Below are positions 18,969-29,464 of a stretch of 64,000 nt of DNA, piece by piece. Source of the DNA: Datura wrightii. Its lineage: Eukaryota > Streptophyta > Magnoliopsida > Solanales > Solanaceae. A program made the position numbers and the translations under genes. Each line of letters starts with the position of its first letter. Within the stretch, counting starts at the first letter, position 1. Where the stretch lies: assembly GCA_035772735.1 (NCBI GenBank), contig JASDFA010000010.1, positions 131,753,001 to 131,817,000 of the forward strand, in the 5' to 3' direction. Below the pieces are notes generated by a model. The model ran no database searches, was not told the origin of the DNA, and worked only from the letters and a program-made list of their open reading frames with translations.

Positions 18969-21184
18969 TGTAATATCCTGAAAGTCCTAGATCAGACCCG
19001 AGGGTTGAAATGGAGAAATCAGAAATTTCTGCACCAGGACATAAGACGAGTCGTCCAGTGACCCGTTAAGTACTCCACGGGTTGTTAGGTGACTTGTGGA
19101 GTGGAGGGGGGAGTTGGCTGAGATTGTGATTTGGGGGTTGACAATGAGACAAGCCACAACTCAGGTCAAGGCAACGGGTCGTTGAGCTGGTCATCAGGAG
19201 CCTGTATGGAGGTTAAATAGTGGGTAGTGTTCCCAACGACTGGTCACCATGAGTCATTAGGTACACCACAAGTCGTGTTGTCCCTCATGGTGACTGGCAA
19301 GGTGGTGTTTTCAAGTGTTGGTGACGAATGCATACGATGAGTCGTCCCCTCAGGTAACGTGTCGTCCAGTCCCTCATTGGGACTGGCAGTGAAATTTTTT
19401 CTGCGAAATTCGTAAGGGCTTTTCCATAATTCCTAAGCTCCTAAGACCTAACCTACATCATTTTAAGCTCAGATAGGTGTGTTTAAAGAGGGTTTAACTC
19501 ATTCTAATCCTATCCCTCTCCATGCATGTAAGACTAGAAATTCCTAAGGGTGATCAAGCCTAGAAATTCCTCAAGTTCTTCCTTGATTCCTTTTTGCATT
19601 CATGAAAGGTGTGAAATCAGAAGTATCCATGTACGTAGGATTATGAATGGATGTATTCATCTACTCCCATGCCCAATTCCTTCTCAAATTCATGAAAATT
19701 CTAAGTTAATGAATCTATGGGGTCTTAATCCAACTCGCGAATTCTCTAAGTATCTATCATGGGTATACTCTATTCATGTTTCTAATATTGAATTCAGATT
19801 CATGGGCATATTTTATAATATTTTCAATGACAATTCATATTTTCAAAGTCTTGCAATTATAATGCCCAATTATGAAAGTTCATGAAAGGTTGATATGTAG
19901 ATCTATCTTTTCAAGTATGTTGATATGTACATGATGAAAGTACGATTTCGAATTACACATTTTTATATCCATGATTTTGACTATCTAATGTATGTTTAAG
20001 TTTTGGGAAAGCCCATATGATCAAGTATGTTCATGATTTACTTAAATTTCATGTTATCAGATTACCACGTGGTTTTGGAGTCTAGACTCCCACTTTTCAG
20101 TCTGTGGTATGGTTTGAGCCAAGGCCTCATGATATATTTTCAGATTATACATGTATAATTATGATTCAGTTTTGTTGAAAAACGATGGAGAGCATATGCA
20201 TGTTTTTGGTAGTAGTGTCTATCACCGAGTAGGCTAAGAATTCAATCAACCCTGTGCCTCAGAACTACGCGCCAACGTAGGTATGTTCAGATTATTTGGG
20301 ACCTCACTTGTGAGCTTTCCCTGCCCCAAGGGGCCTTCAGCTTGATATCGATATCATGGCAGTACCCTTAGCCCTGATAAGACTTTGGATGGCTCTTCCC
20401 ACTTGAGTGTGATAGTCGGAACCACGTAAGTTCTATTGTGCTAATGTCAATTATATGACGAGTCTCCCATTGTTCCTCATGATTTTAGTAATGCATGTTC
20501 ATCATTCATGATAAATGTTTTCAGCAGGTTTGACCCAATGTTCAGTTTTACTTATGAATAATCAGTTTTAGCTTTGGGTCATTCGATTCAGTTATGATAT
20601 TTAGTTATGTTTAAGTCATGTTTTCAGATACTAGCATGCAAGCCCTACTCTCAGCATCTTATGATTAAATGTTTTATGATATGCATGATTTTTGATTTTT
20701 ACTTACTTAACGATTTTACTTACCCTGCATAGCCGGTACATTTCATGTACTGACCGCATACTCTATGTTGTATTATATCATGATATAGTCTCGTATATTT
20801 AGGTTCAGTCTTGCCGTTAGCCAGATCCTCAGATTTAGCATCTCTCAGCCAGAGTTGGTGGGTCCTTCTCCTTAGAGGACTCTTTTACCAAATTGTGTTT
20901 AGTATTTTTAGTTTCCGTCTTTAGTAAGTTAGTTGGGGTCTTGTCCCATCAACTCGTCAGTATGTAGAGACTTATGAGACATAGTATGTTTTCAGTTTCA
21001 GATCGTTGTTATGTATCAGGATATTTGATGTTATCATATTTTCAGACTTCCCCTATTTTATATGTTAGACTTCCACATTATTATGTTGAGTTTTAGATGT
21101 CATGTTCATTCCATGCATCGACTTGGAGCCTCTTAGGGTTATTTTTCCCATGTCTTGATCCGAGCCTATGTTCGGGTCATGACA
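18969..21184 (+). repeat. 3' LTR of element B
   Basis: 2,216 bp, TGTAATATCC...CATGACA. It contains the ACGAGTCGT/GACTTGTGG array at 19040-19385. Uninterrupted, so it gives the reference sequence for the A insertion site. Confidence 0.93.
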
Positions 21185-21194
21185 AATTTCCTCT

Positions 21195-21560
21195 TGCGTA
21201 ATTTTCACTTCTTGACCCGTACCAGTACAGATGGAAGGTAAGGCATTGTGTTGACTAGGCCTTTGTGATTTAAGATGTTTTGCCTTGCCCTATAAGAGGC
21301 GTAAAATTCCCATACCAACTCAGGGAAGTAAAGGTCCACGTGTATGGTGAATGGACCCCAATCACGAATGCCGATCTGACTGTAAATGTTTGAGAAGTCA
21401 TCCTTGAAAGACTCCACTTCAAATTGAGTCTCTGTGGTGATTTACCAGGTCTTCTTCGGGGACAAATAATATCCCTCCATTTTATCCAGCCCAAATGAAG
21501 CTGCAAAATATGCTGGGCCTCCATGGGATCTAACTCATGAGATAAGGTGGTTGTCACTAG
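21195..21560 (-). pseudogene. N-terminal part of the second ORF of C (putative plant transposon protein)
   Basis: Spread over two frames (21557-21270 and 21417-21205). The block FTIHVDLYFPELVWEFYASY corresponds to the NLHLVREFYANW segment of the ORF2 in element A, and LPSVLVRVKK follows. It is truncated at 21184 by element B. No clear continuation is seen left of 1705. Confidence 0.6.
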
Positions 21561-23226
21561 GGCTTTCCCTTTACTTTTTTTTATCTAGAGATGGACATGA
21601 TTTTGCAAGATAATGTTAGTTCCATACAAAGAGTGTAAAAGGAAACAAGAACTAATCTAAACTATGGAATAAAATTCTAAGGCTTGAATGGTAAACAAAT
21701 GGAAATAGCCAAAATGTTTTTGTTGGCCACTCCGGCGAACCACCGGGGAGACGCAGGTGGAGAGATGCGAAGCGCCGATGAACTGCCGACATTTGGTAGA
21801 GAACTTGGCAGTTATACTCTGAATTGATGCCACACTAGCGATTCACCGGTCCTTACCCGCGAAGCACCAGTGAATTGCAGGGAATCGATAATGGCCTATA
21901 GCCTTGCACCTAGAATTGCGTTTCAACTGGCGTTTTGCTGAGCATGTTCGGTGATTCACCGATGGAACGCCGCTCACTTTTACTCCAATTCAACTAACAG
22001 AAATCCCTCCAAAATCATGATTCACCCACTCACCCTGCACATCACTATTATTTACACAAGCAATAAAACTAAAATAACACTAACGATTTTGCCCTTAAGA
22101 AAGACGTCACCCTATCTATCATCGAGAAAATTGTATATTTTAAGCACTTGGGGTTACTCAGACTTCAACCCTAACTAAATATCAAGCATTTAAATCATGA
22201 AGAATGTTTACCAAAGAAAATACCCATATAAATATTTAATCATCTAACCACCACCCCCAACATACCCACAATATGGAAAATATTCAATCAATAAAAAACA
22301 CAAAATGGAAGATGGGGAACATGGGTGTAACTAAGATCTATTCAAGAATGCTTGAATTTAAATTCATATTCTTAATATAAGCACATCAGAACTATGAGAC
22401 ACATACAAAGCTGAGAAGTGAGAATAAGTAAAGGGATGGAAGCTTGGTAGCTCACCCAACTATGATGTCTTCACTGTGATGGGAGATGAGATGAGATGAA
22501 AAGAATGAAGGAGGAGAGGTTTTAAAGGCTAAGAAGGGAGAGGTGATTGGGTAGGAAGTAGGTGGGTTCTAATGGTGTTAGGTAGGGAAGGTGGGTTTTG
22601 GGAAGTTAAAAAGTGGTGGGAGTTTTGATGAAAAGGTGGAGAGAAGGGTTTTCTTGGTAGTTGGAAAGATTTGACTAGAAATCCCTAGGTCGGGTCAATA
22701 AACAAATCGGTAAACATTTTAAATGAAGTTCGTACCTTGACCTGCGCTTAACCGGCTGTTGTCGGTGACTACCGGCGTTTTGCTAATTTAACCATTGGTG
22801 ACTGTCATCCTTTCAATTCACTGTTCTGCAACCGGGGTTAGACTGGGGATTCGTGGATTGGCACTAGCATTCACCCGGTTGGGTCACTGATAATACCCCA
22901 ACTCCCAGGTGTACTGGTTTGAGTTGGTGCCCATCCTGCAGTTCGCGTATTGTCACCAGCATAGCCTTGGTGAGTCGCCGGTTTCCTTTCTTTTTCTCCA
23001 CTTTTCTGCTTTCCACCTATAATAAGGCAATGCCTCACGCTTGTGCATCGGCATTTTGTTGGTCTAGCGCAGTTCCTACCCTATTTTTCTCCTCCTCGTT
23101 TAACATCCAGTCCACTTACAAAATGAATACAACCAAGAATTCAATGCAACAAAGGTAAAAATGCTTGGGTTGCCTCCCAAAAAGCACCTCAGCTAACGTC
23201 GTGGCTCGATGGATGCACCTTGTCTA
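21561..23226 (-). other. Inter-ORF region of C with two GC-rich motif arrays
   Basis: No coding potential. 22740-22985 and 21725-21970 are GC islands of ACCGG, GATTCACCGG, GGCGTTTTGCT and TGAATTGCAGG words in both orientations. The pair cggtgattcaccgatgg (21949-21965) is a near-palindrome. Between them (22440-22680), read on the minus strand, a CCTTTAAAACC box is followed by a CT-rich leader, as in plant promoters. This is the same relative place as the array upstream of ORF2 in element A. Confidence 0.5.
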
Positions 23227-25860
23227 CTATGGTTCGTCCAGGTACATGACCTCCATTTGGCCAACCTCCTCCAATGCCCCCAAATACTTCTTCACCTTTT
23301 GCCCATTCACCTTGAATTTTGACCTATTTTCTCCCTTAAGTTCAATAGCACTGTTCCCAAAAACTTGGGACACCTTATATGGGCCTGACCATTTAGATTT
23401 AAGCTTTCCTAGGAATAACCTTAGTCTTGAATTAGACAACAACACCCATTCTCTCAAGGCAAAATTTTGATGCAATATTTTTTGGTCATGGTAATCCTTC
23501 ATTTGGGCCTTATAGATGGCTACGTTCTCGTATGCCCTCATTCTAACTTCGTCCAACTCATGCAGATTTTCCACTCGCCCTTGGATGGCTTTCCCCCAAT
23601 CAAGGTTCAAACTTTTCAGCACCCACAGGGCCTTATGCTCTAGAAGGTGACAAGCTTTGCCAAAAATAAGGTGGTAGGGTGACATTCCAATTGGTGTTTT
23701 ATAGGCAGTTTGATACGTCGAAAAGGCGTCATCTAGTTTTCAAGCCCAATCTGTTATGTTTACATTGTCTGTTTTAGTCAAGATGTACTTGATTTACCGA
23801 TTGGAGACTTTTTCTCGGCCACTGTTCTAAGGATGATAAGGGGTAGCCACTTTGTGCTTCACAACATACTTGGTTAGCAAGGCGCTAAACAATCGATTAC
23901 AAAAATGTGATCCCCCATCACTAATGATAGCCATAGGGGTGCCAAATCGTGCGAAAATGTGCTTCTTCAAAAAGGTTGTTATGCTCTTCCTCTCACTATT
24001 GCGCAATGACACAGCTTCCACCCATTTAGAGACATAATCAACAACCACCAGTATGTACGTGTTTCCATAAGAGCTCATAAAAAGGCCCATAAAATCAATT
24101 CCCCATACATCAAACAATTCCATCTCTAAGATTGGTGTCAAAGGACGCTCATGTCTTCTTAAAATACTTCCTGTTCGTTGACACCGGTCATATTGCTTAA
24201 CAAAGTCATGGGCATCCTGGTGAAGAGTAGGCTGATAAAATCCACACTGTAGCACTTTTGTTGCTATCCTAACACTCCCATAATGGCCCTCGACCGGTGA
24301 CGAATGACAAGCCTCAAGGATTGGCACCATTTCAATCTTTGGGACACACCTACGAATTATACCACCATCACACCTTAGGTAATGGTACGGGTCGTCCCAA
24401 TAGAACTTCCAAACATCATGCATGAATTTCCTCTTTTGATGAAAGGTCAATCCTGCGGGAGTGATATCGCTTGCCATGTAATTAGAAAAATCTGCATACC
24501 ACGGTGTTATGTCATGGGTTGCAAGAAAAATCTATTCGTCAGAAAAGTCATTATTAATCTCCTCATGCCCTCGCCTTACCATTTTCTCTAAGCGAGATAG
24601 ATGGTCAGCCATTTGTTTTTCACATCCTTTTCGATCCTTTACTTCAAAATTGAATTCCTGTAATAAAAGGACCCACCTAATAAGCCTGGATTTAGATATT
24701 TCTTGGTTATTAAGTATCTGAGTGCAGCATGGTCCATGTGCACCACAATCTTTGTCCCTAGCAAGTATGCCCGAAAATTTTCAAATGCAAACAATAAGGT
24801 GAGAAGCTCTTGTTCTATCAATGTGTAGTTTTCTTGTGCATTATTCAGGGATTTACTGGCATAGTAAATATGATGAAATTTTTTTTCCTTCCTCTAACCA
24901 AGAACTACCCTGAACGATACACCACTGGCATCACACATTAGTTCAAAGGGCTTTGACCAATCTGGTGCAGTGATGATTGGAGCAAATACAAGCTTCTCTT
25001 TCAATTCCATAAAAGCCCTAATACAACCCTCATCAAAATTGAACTTTTCTATCTTAGAGAGATCTTTGATAAAACGATGGAAAAATCCTGCATGTCCTAG
25101 AAAACACTTAATACCCTTCACAGTTTTTGGCGGAGCTAGCTGCCTAACGGCGTTAATTTTATCATACTCTACCTCAATCCCGTTCTCAGAAATCTTTTGT
25201 CCCAAGACAATTCCTTCTTTTACTATGAAGTGACACTTTTCCCAATTAAGTATCAAGTTTGTCTCTAAGCATCTCTTCAACACCTCTTCTAAGTGAACCA
25301 AAGAGTCTTCAAATGAATTTTCCACAACCGAGAAGTCGTCCATCAAGGCTTCCATAGTTTCATCTACCATATCTGAAAAGATTGACACCATACACCTCTG
25401 GAAGGTGGTTGAGGTATTGCAAAGCTCGAAAGGAATCCTCTTAAATGTTGTGGTTTTTTCTTTATCCTTGGGAGCGATAGAAATCTGATTGTAGCTTGAG
25501 TATTCATCCAAGAAACAATGATATTCTTTCCTAGCCAAATGATCTAGCATTTGGTCAATGAAGGGAACGCGAAAGTGATCCTTCTTAGTCAATGATTTCA
25601 ACTTGTGGTAAGCAATACACACCCTTCATCCAGTGACTGGACGCATTGCAATCAACTCATTCTTGTCGTTCGGTACCATTGTAATCCCTTCTTTCATCGG
25701 CACACATTGGACAGGGCTTACCCAACTACTATCAGTTATAGGATACACAACTCCTGCATCTAACCATTTGATAATTTCTTTCATAACTTCCTCTTGCATC
25801 GGTGGATTCAGGCATCTCTGATGCTCAACTGATAGGCTATAATTATCATAAAGGTTGATC
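23227..25860 (-). pseudogene. pol of element C: Athila-type RT, RNase H, integrase (broken)
   Basis: RT begins about 25860 with NYSLSVEHQRCLNPPM, then SSWVSPVQCVPMKEG and a stop just before RVCIAYHKL (25622). The catalytic site reads LMDDFSVV (about 25345); Athila RT usually has FMDDFSV. VLGQKISENGIEV and CFLGHAGFFHRFI are clear Athila blocks. RNase H follows, with YTLIEQELLTLLFAF and HMDHAALRYL (about 24820-24720). Integrase is open at 24477-23827. In its HHCC finger the first Cys of the last pair is Tyr (YDRCQR). WGIDFMG and ISDGGSHFCN are present, with a stop after ATPYHP. The C-terminal tail 23685-23227 has SPYHLIFGKACHL and LKSKWSGPYKV. Not functional. Confidence 0.88.
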
Positions 25861-26229
25861 TTATGAGTTCAAATACCCGACAGTATACCAACGATATCAG
25901 CTATAGACCATCCCATTGCTCAGATATGCCTCCTCAATATTGATAGAAGTGTTTCTATTTGTTGCTTGTCAAGCTTAGCTAAGATAATCACTGGGAGTGT
26001 CTCATTTTTCCCCAAATATGCATACCACAAATAGGCAAGTAACAGTTTGAGCTCTAAGACCGGTGGTGAAATGATGGAAAGTTGTGATAGTGGGTTTTTT
26101 TATTCTTGAGGTCAAGATCATGTTTCTTCCATTGAAAAGAATAGGTGCCCAACCCTTTACTCACATGACATATCTCTTCTAATCCTCCACTGTTTAAGAG
26201 AATACCTCAAAACTTTCTTCTTCCACCCC

Positions 26230-26478
26230 TTATTCCATAGCTTTTTCCTCCACAACGGTTGGCAGTGGTGGAGTCTTATCTTCCTTTATCACTTGTTGGG
26301 TTTCCATTTGAGAAGCTAACGAGTTCATTCTTTCCTCTAACAGTCTGATAGACAGTTCATTGTCCTTCACCTTTTGAGTGAGGTCCAAGAGATCATTTTT
26401 CATCTCCCAAATCCCTAAATTAGTCAAAATGATACAAAAAGAGAAAGATGCATAAAAGTTTGAAGAAACACACCACAC
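26230..26478 (-). pseudogene. gag-like scrap of element C
   Basis: An 82-codon frame with a heptad-like stretch (LLDLTQKVKDNELSIRLLEERMNSLASQM) and a Pro/Glu-rich end. The layout resembles the segment between zinc knuckle and protease in Athila gag (LEXQMXQLA). No zinc knuckle or protease remains. Assignment is by position and pattern only. Confidence 0.35.
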
Positions 26479-26480
26479 TC

Positions 26481-27128
26481 ATACAAATGTACAAAAAAGG
26501 GGTGAAAAGGGAGGGGAAAATGCAAGAAGAAAAAGGGTGAAAAAGTGACAAAATGGAGCCACATGTATATAGTGCCAAGGAGGGGTTTTAGTCACTCAAA
26601 AGATTCCATATATACCTTACCCAACCTGAAATCCTATGTTACAAGCCAAAGCAAGTCCTATAGTGATCCTAATCTAACCATCTGACAGACCGAAGTAGAG
26701 AAAATAAGGGCAAGCCCATGGTATCCAATATGCAGTATTTAGAACTTCTTTATGAGAGTGAGAGTCTCACTTGTTCAGTCCCATGTCATATATCTTACTA
26801 TATTTGTGAGTGGGGGACTTTGTTTGCTGTGAGGATACATGGTTTGTGTTTAACTTTACTAGTGGTCTGTGTAAAAAGTATCGGTGATGAGTTGACTACC
26901 TGTTAATAGCTAGATGACATGTCTTGATCCCTGTTTATCATGTTTTGTGGTTGCTTGTAGTGCATGTGCTAATTTGGTTCACGGGAAAAGGGTCAAAAGC
27001 TTTTGGAGTCATAGTGAAAATTTTGTTTGATATTGGTTGTAGTATCCTAAGTTTATTTTCTAGTTAAGCATCGTGTTTAGTTTTTCTTTTTCTTTACCTG
27101 AGGACATGCAAAAGACTTAAGTTGAGGG
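26481..27128 (+). other. 3' untranslated region of plus-strand element E
   Basis: No coding potential. It ends in 'cctgaggacatgcaaaagacttaagttgaggg', the plus-strand counterpart of the conserved '...gaggac-agcaa...ttaagt-tgggg' tract before Tat/Athila 3' LTRs. E therefore points opposite to C, and the two abut near 26480. The 5' parts of E are absent. Confidence 0.6.
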
Positions 27129-28816
27129 TGTTGATGTACTATGAGTTTACAGCACTTTCGACGCTTAAAATTGAGAAAATAGCATGGACTTAGGTATGTA
27201 TATATGGATATAAGGCACTTTTACTTTGATTTCAGGAAAAATAAATGTTGGACCAAAGATGTGCAAAAGAAGCCTTAAAATACAGAAAATCATCCAAAAC
27301 ACCAGTCTTAGTACAAGTCGAACCTTGGTTGTACGAGATGTACTAAGAACCGTGATGAAAGTCAGAAGGCTGAATTGGAAAGAAGGCAACATACAACTCT
27401 AAGTACGAGCCGTACCAAGATAGTACGAGTCGTAACTGGAGTCGTGGAAATATTCAAAAGAAATTGCACAAAGGCAAATTCCTAGTACGGATGGACTCAC
27501 AAACCGTGGCATCAATGTATGGATCATACCAAGAGCCGTGGTGAACTTCAGAAGATTTTTCAGTACTTAGCAAAACTTCAGACACTATAGACAGTACGAG
27601 TCATGGAAAGAAGGTACGAGTCATACCACAACACTCTTGAAGAATTTCAGAAGATGTCAGAGTTCTCAAGACCAAAACACGAAAGCAATGTAAGACTCGT
27701 TGGATGAAGGTATGAGTCGTACCAGTATGCCAACACTTAGCCAAATCTGCAGTAGCCAAGAACTTATGGAAAGCAGGTACGACCTGTACAATCCTGCTGC
27801 AGGTCGTAGGTCCAATCATGGCACAGTCGACACCAGATATGGAAAACGCCCTATTAGCTTAGGAAAAGATTACAAATGTCTGTATAAATATCCTTTACAT
27901 TTTATTTTAGTTAGAGAAGGACAGAATTGAGTTAGTAGACATGTGAATAGTTATTTTTGTGAATTTTTATCAAGTTTTGAGGAGCAATTCTTGGGATCAA
28001 ATTCTTGATTTTCTACATTGTTCTTGAGGTTGTTCTTTGATAATACAATATGATTTCCTTCCAATTGTTGCTGTAAGTATTTAATTATGTGTTTGTCTAT
28101 GAATGCGAATTATAATCTTACAACCATGAGAGGCTAAAACCTCCACAACTAGGGGTTGTGGGAACCATGGCGGATTAACAAATTAGGGTTGCACAGAAGT
28201 GATTCAAAACCAATGCGAAAAGCTTGTATTGTATTCTCTTCATGTTTAAACATTTCTTAATGGTGTACAACGTTAGGACTTGCCTGAGTTCTTTACTTGC
28301 TTGAACTTAGAGAAGTAGAGATTAGGAAAAGAGAATTACAACAAAGCCTTGGTCTTTACGATTATTGTATTAACTTGAGTTGTAGTTGCAAGATAGTTAA
28401 ACTTGGAATATATTGATAACGGTTAGTTTAAAATTGCTCATGAGACCTGAGCCAGTGATTGACTATAGTCATCCACTAGGGACGAACCAGTCATTTGATG
28501 AACCCTAGTTATCAGTTCTACAAGTAAGCATTGGGATTGATCATGTATGTATACCCAAAGTAGTTATGAATCCATGGGGAACACTTACCCTAATTGTTTT
28601 CAAATCTTGATTTAAATCACAATTATAATCTTTGCTTTAACACTATTTTCTTTAAATCCCCCAATTTGGAGATAATTCACCAACAATATCACTTACCGGC
28701 ATTAGTCTAGATCTTACCCTATTCCCTGTGGTTTCGACCCCAACCTCTTAGTTGGGTTCTTTATTGACAACGACTGCTTCATACTTTGTCAGGAAGTGTG
28801 AGTTTGAGCGTTATCA
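27129..28816 (+). repeat. 3' LTR of element E (Athila/Tat type)
   Basis: About 1.69 kb, TGTTGATGTAC ... GCGTTATCA, directly after a purine-rich tract. U3 holds a GTACGAGTCGTAC-type array (27300-27830), then a TATA box TATAAATA at 27883-27890. Near the end, attccctgtggtttcgacccc (28716-28740) is the plus-sense form of the TCGA-CCACAGGGA signature of this superfamily. Left boundary certain to a few bases. Confidence 0.7.
27300..27830. repeat. Promoter-proximal GTACGAGTCGTACC array in E LTR
   Basis: At least ten variants of tacgagtcgtacc / tacgagccgtacc / tatgagtcgtacc, each a near-palindrome of 12-14 bp, irregularly spaced over about 530 bp. Examples are at 27312, 27402, 27423, 27594, 27616, 27707 and 27777. 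The TATA box follows at 27883. Confidence 0.8.
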
Positions 28817-29464
28817 GTACTCATTATCAGCTTCAGTTTCAACTTATTATTGCCCTACATATTTGGTGAACTATTGTACAGATGCCCCGAGCCTGGGGGC
28901 TGTGTACTCTTGCCTACAGGTTCTGACAGATAGGTACAAGAACTTTCTCAATAGAGCAGTCCAAGTTCAGCAGGTTGGTTAGCTCCCTCCTTTCAAAGTT
29001 CCCGTAGTTCGAAGGTTTTCTTGCTTTTGTTGTTTAGTTTGTGGGTAGGGTCTCGAACAAGTATATTCCTTTGAAGCTTGAAGACCGTGGGATTGTGTAG
29101 ATATGCGAGCATTCAAGTTGACCTTATCTTTTGCGCATTGCTAGCCTTGATGGCTTGTGTATGTATATGCTACCTTCAACTTTGTCTCATTTAGACATCA
29201 TAGTGGTGTTGTCGGTCATAATAGGATTGTATTATTGGTATGAATTACTAGGTCATCTCTTTCGAATTCAAAAAAAAAGGGGGCAAAATGCCGTTTGAAG
29301 TGGCGAGCTATATTGGTGTTATATTGAGGCCTTGTCAGCCATGGGCTTTCTTTTAAGCCCCGATTTACCTAGTTGATTTCTTTTTTTTTTATGTTGTTGG
29401 CATGTACCAGAGGTACATAATATAGCATTAGGTGCCAGTTAGCCTCCCAAGGAGGGGCATGACA
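28817..29464 (+). mobile_element. 3' part of a Ty3/gypsy LTR (plus strand)
   Basis: Ends ...gcctcccaaggaggggcatgaca (29464), matching the inverted end of the D solo LTR (tgtcacgcccaaccttgggaggcatgac at 31773). Earlier 'gcctgggggctgtgtactcttgcctacaggttctgacagataggtac' is the R/U5 pattern of Solanaceae Tekay-like LTRs. The 5' part is missing; the junction with E is at about 28817. The small open frame at 28752 spans the junction and is not a gene. Confidence 0.6.

Larger units (their letters stand above)
1705..21184 (+). mobile_element. Ty3/gypsy Tekay/Del-type chromovirus (element B), split by element A
   Basis: Full-length but dead plus-strand element. The 5' LTR is 1705-13910 with a 9,989-bp insertion, the internal region is 13911-18968 and the 3' LTR is 18969-21184. 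LTRs start TGTAAT and end GACA. A degenerate initiator-Met primer site follows the 5' LTR, and a purine-rich tract (ctaaggagaagatat) precedes the 3' LTR. Internal order is gag, protease, RT, RNase H, integrase, chromodomain, which is typical of chromoviruses. All coding parts carry stops or frameshifts. Flanking 5-mers gattg and aattt match at only three positions, so the target duplication is decayed or absent. Confidence 0.9.
21185..26480 (-). mobile_element. Decayed Athila/Tat-type element (element C), minus strand
   Basis: Order on the minus strand: gag-like scrap (26478-26230), RT, RNase H, integrase and its tail (about 25860-23227), the post-pol signature 'gcttgggttgcctcccaaaaagc' (23161-23185), a long inter-ORF region, then the start of a second ORF (about 21560-21195), where element B cuts it. 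The layout equals that of A plus the pol genes A lacks. Both LTRs and most of gag-protease are missing on this side. Many stops make it old. Confidence 0.85.

Noticed and set aside
28752..28982. 76-residue open frame
   Set aside because: Crosses the junction between the E LTR and the next LTR fragment, so it cannot be an ancestral gene.
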